Of a stretch of 64,000 bases of DNA, positions 1-8,828 are shown piece by piece; within the stretch, counting starts at the first letter, position 1, and every line of letters begins with the position of its first letter. The position numbers and the translations under genes were made by a program. Below the pieces are notes generated by a model, which was not told where the DNA came from, did no database searches, and saw only the letters and a list, made by a program, of their open reading frames with translations. The stretch comes from Phycisphaeraceae bacterium D3-23 (GTDB lineage Bacteria > Planctomycetota > Phycisphaerae > Phycisphaerales > Phycisphaeraceae), in assembly GCA_039555135.1 (NCBI GenBank), contig CP114179.1:2356001-2420000 (forward strand), in the 5' to 3' direction.

Positions 1-238
1 CGCCCTCACGTTCTTTTTCCCACAGCGCTTCGCCGCCGACCTCGATCGGGGTCTGGTCGAAGTGGCAGACGTAGGTGAGGCCGGTGATGGCTGGGACATC
101 ACGGCCGCTGGTCGAGGTGTCGGCCGATGTCTTGGTATAGACCAAGACACCTACCCCGACCACTAGGATGACGGGTATCGCCACGATCAGGCGGTAATCG
201 ACGACTTCCTGTTCTTTGATTTTTTCCCAAAAGCTCAT
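1..238 (-). CDS. Membrane-anchored hypothetical protein, 3' part outside the window
   Basis: An ATG at 238 opens a reading frame that runs off the left edge with 79 codons visible and no stop. It begins MSFWEKIKEQEVVDYRLI and has one hydrophobic segment at about residues 17-34, so it is probably a short N-terminal anchor with a soluble domain outside. It is clearly paralogous to the protein at 1998-2420: both have K-x-Q-E-[VI]-V-D-[YF]-R-L-I before the helix and a VCHFD motif about 20 residues after it. No Shine-Dalgarno-like sequence is obvious. The gene points away from the PEP-CTERM gene at 713. Function is unknown; the paralogue suggests a role near the pseudopilin system, which is inference only. 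Confidence 0.6.
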   Translation of the reverse strand, partial: MSFWEKIKEQEVVDYRLIVAIPVILVVGVGVLVYTKTSADTSTSGRDVPAITGLTYVCHFDQTPIEVGGEALWEKEREG

Positions 239-712
239 ATGTCGTGGTATTCGTGTTGGTGGGGCCCGACATCGGGCGATTGCGTCTACTTCTGCGGCAT
301 GACCGCAGTTCAACTTCCAATTCGGGTCAGAGAGCCGTCCAGATCAGCGGTGCGTACAGATTTACCTGTATCAAGTTAGCTCATACTACTAAATATATCA
401 GGCATTACCCTAAGTATCCAGTAGAAAACTAGGAAAATCCTGATTTATCGGGCTGCTGTTGCCTAACAGCCCTCAAGGAGCTCAATTGCCGGGGGGGGGG
501 CATGCCAGTCGGGTGTCTCTCTTGTCGCATCGGCACGGATGGTCAGTTTTTTGGTCTCGGTCAGCTTCTTGGCCGTCGATGACTGGATGGCGTCCTTCGG
601 GCCAACCCAGGGCAAAATATATAAAAATTTGCGAAATCATTGCTTGTCGAATCTTGCGGTGGTAACTTGGGGTATGGCTTGGAGGCCTTTTTCCTCTTTC
701 AAGGAGTTTTCC
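239..712. other. Gene-free 474-bp region with AT-rich tract and G10 run
   Basis: No convincing coding frame is seen. It holds a weak hairpin with GGGCTG/CAGCCC arms at about 449-472, a run of ten G at 491-500, and an AT-rich stretch at about 613-640 followed by a good ribosome-binding site (AAGGAG at 701-706) for the gene at 713. The AT-rich stretch is the best promoter candidate for that gene, but no defined -35/-10 pair can be named with confidence. Confidence 0.4.
491..500. repeat. G10 homopolymer tract
   Basis: Ten consecutive G lie about 210 bp upstream of the PEP-CTERM gene start. It is the longest mononucleotide run noticed in the window. It could vary in length by slippage, but it lies outside any supported gene. 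Confidence 0.7.
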
Positions 713-1699
713 ATGGCGTATCTGACACATTCTTCCCCGATGTCAACCATGGCGGCGGTTGCGCTGCTGGGTGCGGCCCCGACAGTCTTGTTGGCCGGGG
801 GGGCAGAGGCCCAGCAGGACATCCTGGTTCGGTTCGGGACGGCCGGCGGGTCGCCGGGCCTCCCCGCCATCGCTGACGTCTTTATCCCTCAGGGCCAGTT
901 GTCCCCCCTCTCGACCACGGCCCAGGAGCAGAGTTCGGTCGGGCTCGGGCTGCCGAAGTTTGACCCGGCCTGGGGGACACTGGATTCGGTCTCGCTCGAG
1001 ATCGCGCCCCAAGTCCTGAACACCTGGGAGATCACGATCGGCGGCGGCAGCGCTGACGGAGAAGTGACATCAAGCATCTCGGTATCGGTGAACATCCCAC
1101 AAAACACTGGGCCGGATGTCAGCGGGCTGCTTTTTAGCGATTCCTGGGGCGGATTTGCCGACAACGCTGCGGTGGATGGCTGGTTCTCGTCCACGACGGT
1201 GGCCGACTCGGGGTCGGATTACCAGATTCCGTCGCCGATCGTGATGGGGGTGGGCCCGGTCGGCACGACGGCTGCCTACACCGGCGGCGGGATGTTTACC
1301 GTCGATATGGAGACGACCGTGTCGGCTCTACTAAACCATAACCGTTTCAACCACGGCGGGGGCGACCGTGACCACCACGCGGAGATCGCGCCGGTCTCCA
1401 CCAACTTCGCCTGGGTCGAGTATCAGTTCGACAGCACCTCGCTGCTGGCGGGGGATGTGGACCTGGATGGGGATGTGGACGCGGACGACCTGGCGATCGT
1501 GGATGGCAACTTCGGCCAGGCGTTACCGTTCTGGAACGAAGGCGACCTCAACGCCGACGGCCTCGTGGGCAAGCCAGACCGACTTATTGTGAATGCCAAC
1601 ATGGGCGCGGGCGGGACGCGCTCGTCGTCGGTGCCTGAGCCCGGGGCACTGAGTCTGTTGGCGCTGGGCGGGGCCGCGCTGCTTCGTCGGCGTCGGTGA
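713..1699 (+). CDS. Secreted PEP-CTERM protein with dockerin-like repeat
   Basis: A 328-residue exported protein. The start at 713 is chosen because AAGGAG lies 6 bases upstream, and because a signal peptide (hydrophobic MAAVALLGAAPTVLLAGG, cut near AEAQ) follows; in-frame upstream codons have neither. The central part is an unrecognised beta-rich domain. Residues about 243-296 form a dockerin-like pair of Asp/Asn-rich calcium loops (GDVDLDGDVDADD and GDLNADGLVGKPD). The last 22 residues are a PEP-CTERM sorting tail: VPEP, a hydrophobic helix, then four Arg. In this family the tail is cut by an exosortase and the protein is fixed at the surface or in matrix. No exosortase gene is in the window. 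A terminator follows at 1726. Confidence 0.9.
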   Translation: MAYLTHSSPMSTMAAVALLGAAPTVLLAGGAEAQQDILVRFGTAGGSPGLPAIADVFIPQGQLSPLSTTAQEQSSVGLGLPKFDPAWGTLDSVSLEIAPQVLNTWEITIGGGSADGEVTSSISVSVNIPQNTGPDVSGLLFSDSWGGFADNAAVDGWFSSTTVADSGSDYQIPSPIVMGVGPVGTTAAYTGGGMFTVDMETTVSALLNHNRFNHGGGDRDHHAEIAPVSTNFAWVEYQFDSTSLLAGDVDLDGDVDADDLAIVDGNFGQALPFWNEGDLNADGLVGKPDRLIVNANMGAGGTRSSSVPEPGALSLLALGGAALLRRRR

Positions 1700-1725
1700 C
1701 AGGGTGAGGGATCGCAGACTGATTC

Positions 1726-1763
1726 AGCCGGGCGGGGGCAGTCGACCCCCGCCTGGCTCTTTT
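1726..1763 (+). terminator. Intrinsic terminator of the PEP-CTERM gene
   Basis: The stem AGCCgGGCGGGG pairs with CCCCGCCtGGCT across a short loop and is followed by CTTTTC. It begins 27 bases after the stop codon at 1699. Confidence 0.75.
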
Positions 1764-1997
1764 CAGAGGATTCGCCGGCGGCACCCGAACCCGCCGCCCG
1801 CATGCGTTTTTGGCTTAGCCCAGTTCCGAGTCGCCGGCAGTCCTGGCAGCACGGGGTGGTATCGGGACGGGCTGGGCGCAAGGTAATCTGGGGGAGATAC
1901 GCCCTTGATTAGGGGAACGTACTAGGATACGATGCGTTGTGCATCTATTATTGGTTTCTATTGGTTTGTTCAGGCCGAATCTTAGGTAAACGACATT

Positions 1998-2420
1998 ATG
2001 GGCGTCTTGCAGTCACTCAAAGAACAAGAGATCGTGGACTTCCGCCTGATCATCGCGTTAGTGGTGTTGGCTGTGGTTGGGGTGGGCGTCTTTGTCTGGT
2101 CCCAGGCCAGCGCGGGCACCAACGCGATCGGCGCGAATGAGCGGAAGTTTGTCTGCCACTTCGATGACACCGCAGTCGTCATATCGCAGGAAGACCTCTA
2201 CAAGTGGCGCGGCGCGGGGGACGCGATCATTAACCGTAGCCGGGGCGAGGGGGTCCCGACGCGTGTGCGTTGTACCGAATGTAACCGCATGTCCTGCTTC
2301 GAGCTCGACGCCGAAACGGGGGAGAAGGTCGAGGTCGATGACGCATGGGACCTCAGCGAGACCGCGCAGGGCGAGAGCCGTGAGCGCGGTGGCTCACGCG
2401 ACTCGGTCGAACTTGAATGA
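1998..2420 (+). CDS. Membrane-anchored hypothetical protein with Cys motif
   Basis: A 140-residue protein with an N-terminal cytoplasmic stub, one transmembrane helix at about residues 17-34, and a soluble C-terminal domain. The soluble part has a VCHFDDTAV motif near residue 52 and a Cys cluster C92-x2-C95-x4-C100 that could bind a metal (inference). It is a paralogue of the truncated protein at the left edge. The ribosome-binding site is weak. It lies 85 bp upstream of a pseudopilin gene on the same strand, so both may be co-transcribed. No known family is recognised. Confidence 0.7.
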   Translation: MGVLQSLKEQEIVDFRLIIALVVLAVVGVGVFVWSQASAGTNAIGANERKFVCHFDDTAVVISQEDLYKWRGAGDAIINRSRGEGVPTRVRCTECNRMSCFELDAETGEKVEVDDAWDLSETAQGESRERGGSRDSVELE

Positions 2421-2505
2421 AATGATGTCCGTCTCGGCACGTCAGTAACAGGCGTCTTGCCACCCCCGCTGGCCCTGACAGCGGCAGCCACCTAAGGAGT
2501 TTCTT

Positions 2506-3429
2506 ATGAAAGCCCGGAAGACTCAGACAGGATTTACGCTGATCGAGTTGCTGGTCGTCATTTCGATCATTGCGCTGCTGATCGGGATCCTCCTCCCCGC
2601 GCTGGGGGCGGCGCGTAAGTCGGCGCAGAACATCCAGTGCCTGAGCAACATGCGGCAGATCGGGGTCGCGGGCGGTGCCTACCTGACGGATGAGAAGGCC
2701 GGGCACGGCGGCGGCGCGATCGGCAACTTCGGTGGCCTGGGCTGGTACGCCCCACCGACCCTGGGGGGTAAAACCCCTTCGACCGCGAACAACAACGGCG
2801 GCGTGGGCTTCGCCGACTCGCCTGTCCGTGAGGACCGGATGCTCAACGACTACGTCCAGCCGGGCACGGGCACCCCCGAGCCGGCGGGGATCGCGAACCC
2901 GTCTGCGCGCGAAGAGATCGAGGCCTTCCGATGCCCGGGGGAGACGAACTCCGAGAATGACCCCTGGGCTCAGATCGACGGGCTTTACTCCGACCCCCCG
3001 TACTACAGTGCTTATGAAACGGTTGGCACGAGCTACGGGCACGCCTCGGTCGATGCCGTCCTCGACGCGCGTGTCCCGTTCCCCTTCTTGACCAACGCCG
3101 CGATCAAGCTCGCGACCGAACGCTTCGGGCGACACATGGCCGACGCTGCGGGGGCCTCTGAAATGGTCTATGCCGCCGAGATGCCCTTTGTCCACGGATT
3201 CGTCTGGCTGGGCACCGGGGCCCAGGGCGAAACCACGCCCGGCAACCACGGCATCTTCGGCCAGCACAACGCGGTTATGGTCGATGGCAGTGCACGCTCA
3301 GTCGTCGCAGATGAGTACTCCCTCAACCGCCAGTTCCTGCCCCACCCCATCGGATCGACCTCCATCGTCCGCGGCGGCGACGACTGGTCGCTCTACCCCA
3401 GCCCAAGACCGCTCCCCTTCAACCCTTGA
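2506..3429 (+). CDS. Type II secretion pseudopilin-like protein (prepilin-type N-terminus)
   Basis: A 307-residue protein with a class III prepilin leader: short basic stub MKARKTQTG, cleavage before [11 protein letters not shown], Glu at mature position 5, and a long hydrophobic helix ending in [12 protein letters not shown]. This is the standard N-terminus of the large planctomycete pseudopilin family that has a variable beta-rich body and a C-terminal DG motif; here the C-terminus contains [12 protein letters not shown]. After cleavage by prepilin peptidase it would be assembled or retained in the inner membrane. The start has AAGGAG 7 bases upstream. A terminator follows at 3455. It is one of two pseudopilins in the window, the other being at 59048. 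Confidence 0.9.
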   Translation: MKARKTQTGFTLIELLVVISIIALLIGILLPALGAARKSAQNIQCLSNMRQIGVAGGAYLTDEKAGHGGGAIGNFGGLGWYAPPTLGGKTPSTANNNGGVGFADSPVREDRMLNDYVQPGTGTPEPAGIANPSAREEIEAFRCPGETNSENDPWAQIDGLYSDPPYYSAYETVGTSYGHASVDAVLDARVPFPFLTNAAIKLATERFGRHMADAAGASEMVYAAEMPFVHGFVWLGTGAQGETTPGNHGIFGQHNAVMVDGSARSVVADEYSLNRQFLPHPIGSTSIVRGGDDWSLYPSPRPLPFNP

Positions 3430-3454
3430 TCCGAATCCCAATACGCGATCGATG

Positions 3455-3486
3455 GCAGGCCTGTTCCAAACGGGCCTGCTTTTTTC
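3455..3486 (+). terminator. Intrinsic terminator of the pseudopilin gene
   Basis: GCAGGCC and GGGCCTGC pair around a 10-base loop and are followed by TTTTTT. It ends the 1998-3429 transcription unit before aroG. Confidence 0.85.
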
Positions 3487-3565
3487 ATGTACGCTGGCAT
3501 GTTTCGAGACGCCCCGACCTGGCCGCTTGATCCCGGCCCAACGAACCTATAACGCACACTCTCCC

Positions 3566-4675
3566 ATGCCCGAACCGACCCAGACCCATAACCTCAATGT
3601 TGCGTCGCTCACCGCGCTGATCGGCCCGGCCGAGCTTGCCGAGCAGATGCCGATCACCGACGCCGCCCGGCAGACCGTCATCGACGCCCGACGCGAGGTC
3701 GTCCGCATCCTCGACGGCGACGACCCGCGACTCCTGGTCGTCGTCGGGCCGTGCTCGATCCACGACCCCCCGGCCGCGCTGGACTACGCCCGCAAGCTCT
3801 GCACGCTGCGCGAGGAGCTCAAAGAGCGCATGTGCATCGTGATGCGCGTCTACTTCGAGAAGCCGCGCACGACGCTGGGTTGGAAGGGCCTCATCAACGA
3901 CCCCGACCTCGACGGCTCGTTCGACATGGACCGCGGCATCCGCCAGGCGCGCGAGCTGTTGATGCAGGTCAACGCGATGGGGATGCCGGCGGGCACGGAG
4001 TTTCTGGAGCCGATCACGCCGCAGTACCTGGCGGACCTCGTGACGTGGGCCGCGATCGGCGCGCGGACGACCGAGAGCCAGACCCACCGGCAGATGGCGA
4101 GCGGTTTGTCGATGCCGGTGGGCTACAAGAACGGGACGGACGGGAACCTGCAGGTCGCGATCGACGCGATGCTGTCGTCGCAGTCGCCCCACCACTTTTT
4201 GGGGATTGATGATGCGGGCCGGACGTGCGTCGTCGCGACCAAAGGCAACCCGCAGGGCCACGCGATCCTGCGGGGCGGCGCGGGCCAGCCCAACTACCAC
4301 CCGCAGTTCGTCGCCGACGCGGCGCGGCGGCTGTCGGACGCGGGGCTCAACCCGGGCGTCATGATCGACTGCTCGCACGCCAACTCCGAGAAGCAGCACG
4401 CCCGGCAGGAGGCCGTGTTCAAGTCGCTGATCGACCAGCGCGTCGCACGCGCCGCCGGCGCGAAGGCGGCGGGCGCCGCGCTGCCTCGGCCGTTCATCAC
4501 CAGCGCGATGCTCGAATCCAACCTCGAAGAAGGCAGCCAGAAACTCCCCGCCGACGTGACCCCCGGCGACGACGTGCGCCGCAAGCTGAAGCCCGGCGTG
4601 TCGGTGACGGACGCCTGCCTGGGCTGGGCGAAGACGGAAGAAGTACTGCGGGAAGGGTACATGCGCCTGGCGTGA
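3566..4675 (+). CDS. aroG: 3-deoxy-7-phosphoheptulonate (DAHP) synthase, AroG type
   Basis: A 369-residue cytoplasmic enzyme that condenses phosphoenolpyruvate and erythrose 4-phosphate, the first step of the shikimate pathway. Class I-alpha (AroFGH-like) features are visible: GPCSIHD at residues 61-67, YFEKPRTTLGWKG at about 96-108, GARTTESQTHR in the middle, and VMIDCSHANS near residue 270. The length is slightly above the 350 residues of E. coli AroG. The frame is open further upstream, but the family N-terminus matches a start at 3566; no clear ribosome-binding site precedes it. The gene stands alone after a terminator. Whether it is feedback-inhibited, and by which amino acid, cannot be read from the sequence. 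Confidence 0.93.
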   Translation: MPEPTQTHNLNVASLTALIGPAELAEQMPITDAARQTVIDARREVVRILDGDDPRLLVVVGPCSIHDPPAALDYARKLCTLREELKERMCIVMRVYFEKPRTTLGWKGLINDPDLDGSFDMDRGIRQARELLMQVNAMGMPAGTEFLEPITPQYLADLVTWAAIGARTTESQTHRQMASGLSMPVGYKNGTDGNLQVAIDAMLSSQSPHHFLGIDDAGRTCVVATKGNPQGHAILRGGAGQPNYHPQFVADAARRLSDAGLNPGVMIDCSHANSEKQHARQEAVFKSLIDQRVARAAGAKAAGAALPRPFITSAMLESNLEEGSQKLPADVTPGDDVRRKLKPGVSVTDACLGWAKTEEVLREGYMRLA

Positions 4676-4706
4676 TCGGCGGTCCCCATACGATAGACTT
4701 GGCACG

Positions 4707-5018
4707 ATGACGCCCAGGCATCTGATACGAAATCTGCTGATCGGTGTTGTGCTGTCCGCGGCGCCCGCGCTGGTGTGCTGGGGGATCGCGTGGCTGATGG
4801 TGCATGGCGGGTCATCGCCCGGCCAGCTCTCGCCACAGGTGCTTCAGACCCGGCAGAGTTACGCATCGATCATCACCGTGACCGGGGTTGTCATGACGAT
4901 GACGGCGTACTTCTGGCTGCTTCTCTACGCCGTCATCAAGCTGCGCGACATCGGTGTGCGCGGCCGACATGAGCGCAAGCTCGATGCGCTGCGAGAGCGC
5001 GGCGAGATTGATTTCTAA
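4707..5018 (+). CDS. Small two-helix membrane protein
   Basis: A 103-residue protein with two hydrophobic segments (about residues 7-32 and 50-74) and a charged C-terminal tail ending in LDALRERGEIDF. It starts 31 bp after aroG and may share its transcript. It is convergent with the ligase gene at 5037. No family is recognised; the fold suggests a small inner-membrane protein. Confidence 0.6.
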   Translation: MTPRHLIRNLLIGVVLSAAPALVCWGIAWLMVHGGSSPGQLSPQVLQTRQSYASIITVTGVVMTMTAYFWLLLYAVIKLRDIGVRGRHERKLDALRERGEIDF

Positions 5019-5036
5019 CCGTGTCGTGACGCTGCC

Positions 5037-6527
5037 CTACGCCTTGAGCTCCCGCCGGAGGATCTTGCCGGTGGGGTTTCTCGGGAGGGCGTCGATCGGG
5101 CGGATGTCTTTGGGGACTTTGTACTGCGGGAGTAAATCGCGGCAGTGCTGGCGCAGGGCCTTGTCGTCGAAGGTTGCGTCCGCTTCGAGTTCGACGAAGG
5201 CGACGATGACTTCGCCGCGGAGGTCGTCTTGCTTGCCGATCACGGCCGAGGCGTTGACCGAGGCGTGCTGGTTGAGGACTTCTTCGATCTCGCGGGGGAA
5301 GACGTTTTCGCCGCCGACGATGAGCATCTCTTTTTTGCGGCCGGTGATAAAGAGGAAGCCGTCGGCGTCCTGCTTGCCGATGTCGCCCGTGCGGAAGGTG
5401 CGGACGGGCTCGTCCTCGCCGGGCACTTCGAGGTAGTGCATGACCTCCTCGGTCTTCTCGGGCAGGTGCCAGTAGCCGCGCATGACGTTGGGCCCGGCGA
5501 TGAGGATCTCGCCCTCCTCGTCGTGGCCGAGGATGTTGTTCTGCTCGTCGAGGATAAAGATGCGTACGCCGGGCAGCGGTTTTCCGACGGCGTGGACGCG
5601 GTTTTCAAAGGGCGTCGACCAGTTGCTGACGGGTGACGTCTCGGTGAGCCCGTAGCCCTCGAGCAGGTTGACGTTGTAGCGCTCGCGGTAGGCGTCGTAG
5701 GTCGCCTGGGGCAGGGGCTCTGCGCCGCTGACGACGTAGTTGAGCGAGGCGAAGTCCTCGGCCGAGGCGTTCTTGACGCTGAGCAGCGCGCTGTACATGG
5801 AGGGCACGGCGATAAAGATCTCGGGCCGATGCTCTTTGATGAGTTCGACCATGCGTCGGGGGACGAAGCGTGCGGTGTAGACCATCTTCGAGCCCATGTA
5901 CAGGGGCAGGAGCGTGAGCGCGGTGACGCCGAAGGCGTGGAACTGCGGCAGCACGCCGAGGAACGTATCGGCGGAGGTGAGCCGGGCGTGTTCTTTGGCG
6001 CCGAGCACGTTGGTATGGAGGTTGTCGTGGGTGAGCATGACGCCCTTGGGCTTGCCGGAGGTGCCCGAGGTGTAGAGGAGCATGGCCAGGTCGTCGCCGC
6101 GCGGGTTGGCCGGCCAACGCACGGGCGGGATGCCTTTGAAGGACTGCTCTTCGAGCTTGACGATCTTGATGCCGTCGGGGATCGCGTCTTCGCCGCCGAT
6201 GTGGTCCAGGAGCTTGCCGACGGTGAGGATGGTGTCGATCTCGGCGTCGTTGATGACGTATTGGAGGTCTTCGTTGGCGAGGAGGTAGTTGAGCGGGACG
6301 GCGGTTTTTTTGGCCTGCCACGTCCCGAGCAGCGCCATGGGGAACGCGCCGGAGGTCGGGAGCATGATGCCGATGTTCTGCTTCGTGGTCGTCTTGCGGA
6401 TGAGCTTGGCGAGGTGGAAGCAGCCGCCCAGCAGCGCGACGTAGGGGTAGGTTTTCTGGTCGTCGACCACGGCCGTGCGTTTGGGGTGGCACAGGGCCTG
6501 CTTGAGGATGGGGCGGAGGAGGGGCAT
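5037..6527 (-). CDS. AMP-dependent acyl-CoA synthetase/ligase
   Basis: A 496-residue adenylate-forming enzyme. It has the AMP-binding P-loop LLYTSGTSGKPKGV (residues about 150-163), the A5 motif EGYGLTETSP, the A7/A8 region TGDIGKQDADGFLFITGRKKE with the hinge, GENVFPREIEE, and the C-terminal catalytic lysine motif NPTGKILRREL. Such proteins activate a carboxylic acid with ATP and usually transfer it to CoA; it most resembles the long-chain fatty-acid ligase group. The substrate cannot be fixed from motifs. The start at 6527 is chosen because the family N-terminus (LLRPILKQALCHPKRTAV) begins there; the longer open frame upstream is low-complexity GGGTGCCGGGTC text. Confidence 0.9.
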   Translation of the reverse strand: MPLLRPILKQALCHPKRTAVVDDQKTYPYVALLGGCFHLAKLIRKTTTKQNIGIMLPTSGAFPMALLGTWQAKKTAVPLNYLLANEDLQYVINDAEIDTILTVGKLLDHIGGEDAIPDGIKIVKLEEQSFKGIPPVRWPANPRGDDLAMLLYTSGTSGKPKGVMLTHDNLHTNVLGAKEHARLTSADTFLGVLPQFHAFGVTALTLLPLYMGSKMVYTARFVPRRMVELIKEHRPEIFIAVPSMYSALLSVKNASAEDFASLNYVVSGAEPLPQATYDAYRERYNVNLLEGYGLTETSPVSNWSTPFENRVHAVGKPLPGVRIFILDEQNNILGHDEEGEILIAGPNVMRGYWHLPEKTEEVMHYLEVPGEDEPVRTFRTGDIGKQDADGFLFITGRKKEMLIVGGENVFPREIEEVLNQHASVNASAVIGKQDDLRGEVIVAFVELEADATFDDKALRQHCRDLLPQYKVPKDIRPIDALPRNPTGKILRRELKA

Positions 6528-6706
6528 GGGGGCGGGTTCCGGGTGCCGGGTCTGGGGTTTCGAGGGAGGAGTCCGCAGATTTTTCCGTGCGGTGCCGTGT
6601 CTATAGAGTAACGCACCGCAGGTGATAGAATGCAGCCCCGGCGATGGATCGCCGACGGGCCCGACCGCCCGCATCTCCCGCGCGACCGATTGGAAGAGGT
6701 ACCCCG

Positions 6707-7525
6707 ATGAAAAAGACCGCCCCCCTGCTGCTCGCTTTGCCCGCGCTGCTCGCGTTCGCCGGCTGCACGGACTCGACCCTTAAACAGACCTACCTCGAAG
6801 ACACCTACATCGACCGCGCGCCAACCGGCACGATGGACGCCGCGAACAACGCCTACCAGGCCGGCGACTTCTCGGCCGCCTACGCGACGGCCCGGCCGAT
6901 CGCCGAGGACTACCTCAACCCGCGCCACCTCGAAGCCGCCTACGTCGCCGGGCTCAGCGCGCACCAGTTGGGCGACCTGCGTAACGCGGACTGGCTCTTG
7001 CGCAAGGCGATGACGACCGACGACCTGTCGCTCAAGGCCGACGCCGCGGCGCAGCTCGGGCTGGTCTACTCCGCGCAGGGGCGCTACCCCGAGGCACAGC
7101 GCACGCTGCTCTGGGCGGCCGAGCAATTGAGCGGCGAGAGCAAGGCCCAGGCGTTCTACTACGCCGGCATCGCACAGCAGAAACAAGGCCAGTGGTCGCA
7201 GGCCCGCGCGACGCTCTACAACGCGCTGCGCCACACCAGCAACCCCGCCACCGAGCAGCAGGTCCGCGACCAGTTGGCCACCGCCGGCTGGACGCTGCAG
7301 GTCGGCGCGTTCACCCAGCGCGGCTTCGCCGACGACGCCGCCCAGCGCGTCGCCGACGACGCCACCCGCATGGGCCTGGGCGCGCCGCGCCTCGTCGAGG
7401 CCCGCGACGCCAACGGCCGACCGCTGACGCTGGTCCAGGTCGGCACGTTCATGAGCTACCAGTCCGCCGCCCGCTTCCGCGACAACCTCGGCACCGCCGT
7501 GATCATCAAGCCAATCGCGCAGTAG
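6707..7525 (+). CDS. TPR lipoprotein with C-terminal SPOR domain
   Basis: A 272-residue envelope lipoprotein. The start at 6707 has GGAAGAGG upstream and gives a lipoprotein signal peptide whose lipobox ends FAGC at Cys20. Residues about 45-190 are alanine-rich helical pairs typical of TPR repeats (for example AAQLGLVYSAQGRYPEAQRT). Residues about 200-270 form a SPOR-like fold: WTLQVGAFTQRGFADDAAQR ... LVQVGTFMSYQSAARFRDNL. SPOR domains bind denuded peptidoglycan at division sites, so a role in cell-envelope or division-linked processes is likely (inference). It is divergent from the ligase gene. Confidence 0.85.
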   Translation: MKKTAPLLLALPALLAFAGCTDSTLKQTYLEDTYIDRAPTGTMDAANNAYQAGDFSAAYATARPIAEDYLNPRHLEAAYVAGLSAHQLGDLRNADWLLRKAMTTDDLSLKADAAAQLGLVYSAQGRYPEAQRTLLWAAEQLSGESKAQAFYYAGIAQQKQGQWSQARATLYNALRHTSNPATEQQVRDQLATAGWTLQVGAFTQRGFADDAAQRVADDATRMGLGAPRLVEARDANGRPLTLVQVGTFMSYQSAARFRDNLGTAVIIKPIAQ

Positions 7526-7574
7526 GTGCGGGTTTCGGGTGCCGGGTCTCAGTTTTGATTTTCAGAGTGAACCC

Positions 7575-7625
7575 GCGAAGCCCACGGCTTTGCGGCGAGC
7601 AGTCGCGAGCCACAACGCCGTGGGA
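7575..7625. repeat. Inverted repeat, CCCACGG family copy 1
   Basis: Arms GAAGCCCACGGC and GCCGTGGG flank a 28-base spacer between the SPOR lipoprotein gene and the convergent transporter gene. The same core occurs at 9224, 15581, 17183, 18668, 22685 and 37245. Confidence 0.75.
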
Positions 7626-7635
7626 TCGTTGCCCC

Positions 7636-8619
7636 TTACCCCATCGTGTACAGCGCGATCGCCGCCGTCATCACCGCCGCCGCGATGAGTCGGCGGGCGA
7701 TGACGGGCCAGGGGGCGTGGCGTTCGAGGTGGTGGTGGCCCAGGTGCGCGAGTATGAAGCCCAGCGCGATCGACATCAGCCCGCGCGTCGATTGCAGGAT
7801 GCCGCCGAAGACGATGCCGACCAGCGAGAAGCACGAGAACAGGCAGACCATCGACATGAACCACGCCGCCGCGTAGGGCAGGCCGCCGGGCAGGGAGCGC
7901 ATGAACGCCTTGGTGAACCCGTCGCGGTGGCCGTGCAGGACGATGGGCAGCATCGTGACGGCGACGACGCCACACCAGATGTAGGCCAGCGCCATGCCCG
8001 TCATCGCGGCGGTGATGCGCTGGGCCTGGTCGGCGTCCTCAAGCGCGACGCCGGCGGGCAGCCAGGCGGGGATCATCTGCTTGATGAAGAGGTCGGAGAG
8101 GACGAACCCCGCGCAGGTGGCGAGGATCATCGCGAGGGTTTTGAGCGGGAGCTTGCCGCCGGCCGTGCCGAGCATGACGGCCGCGCCGCTGGCCATGACG
8201 ACGGCCGCCCACTGCGCGGCCGAGAAGTCCTCGCCCATGAACAGCTCGACCGTGAGCGCGAGCAAGATGACCTTCATCCCCAGCAGCGGCGCGACGCGCG
8301 ACGCATCGGTCCGTTGGAGCGAGAGGAACAAAAACACATTGCCCAGGAGGTAAAACAGCGCGACGCCGGCCGACATCAACGCCGCGTAAACCGGCCGATC
8401 GACCGGCGTCTCCCGAAGCACGAGGAAGGCCGGGAAGCCGACCCCGCACGCCAGCGCGAGCCAGACGTGGGCCGTGACCAGGAGGCGCAAGGGCGGCCGC
8501 CAGGGCGTCGCGTCGGGCTCATCGCGCTGCGCCCGCACGGCATACCGCCGCGAACACAGGTACGCCAGCGAAGCGCCCAGCGCGCTGAGCAAGCCCAGGA
8601 TGATGCCGACCAACTGCAT
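7636..8619 (-). CDS. EamA/DMT-family membrane transporter
   Basis: A 327-residue very hydrophobic protein with about ten predicted membrane segments in two repeats, as in the drug/metabolite transporter superfamily. Helices such as YAALMSAGVALFYLLGNVF and AAVVMASGAAVMLGTAGGK, and the C-terminal segment ending in GLMSIALGFILAHLGH, fit the EamA pattern. The substrate is unknown. It is transcribed away from the MerR gene region and converges on the SPOR lipoprotein gene across a CCCACGG inverted repeat. Confidence 0.78.
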   Translation of the reverse strand: MQLVGIILGLLSALGASLAYLCSRRYAVRAQRDEPDATPWRPPLRLLVTAHVWLALACGVGFPAFLVLRETPVDRPVYAALMSAGVALFYLLGNVFLFLSLQRTDASRVAPLLGMKVILLALTVELFMGEDFSAAQWAAVVMASGAAVMLGTAGGKLPLKTLAMILATCAGFVLSDLFIKQMIPAWLPAGVALEDADQAQRITAAMTGMALAYIWCGVVAVTMLPIVLHGHRDGFTKAFMRSLPGGLPYAAAWFMSMVCLFSCFSLVGIVFGGILQSTRGLMSIALGFILAHLGHHHLERHAPWPVIARRLIAAAVMTAAIALYTMG

Positions 8620-8785
8620 AGGGCGGGCAGTGTAGAGAGGTTCGGTGCGGGGTGTGCGCTGGCTCGTTTAGCCCCCCAGCGGGCGGAGCGCCGCGGCCAG
8701 CGCATCGCGGTCGAGAGGTGGATGAAACATGATTCGCCGAGTTTGGTGCGTCGAGCTGGACGTGCGCGTTGCGACACGCGCGCAC

Positions 8786-8826
8786 GACACCGCCGCGGGC
8801 ACGTGTCGTCCCGCGGCGGCGTGTGT
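8786..8826 (-). terminator. Strong GC hairpin at the end of the MerR gene
   Basis: ACACCGCCGCGGG pairs with CCCGCGGCGGCGTGT around a 10-base loop, immediately after the MerR stop codon (minus strand). There is no T tract, so it may act as an RNA-stabilising or attenuating hairpin, not a classical terminator. Confidence 0.45.
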
Positions 8827-8828
8827 GC

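Noticed and set aside
5240-7234. 664-residue minus-strand open frame over the ligase and lipoprotein genes
   Set aside because: It is a shadow of the AMP ligase and SPOR lipoprotein genes in another frame, with Ser/Pro/Arg-rich composition and no domain.
8667-8700. Further copy of the GTCGCCCAACGGGC repeat (TTTAGCCCCCCAGCGGGC)
   Set aside because: Only one arm is partly similar and no reverse-complement partner is nearby.
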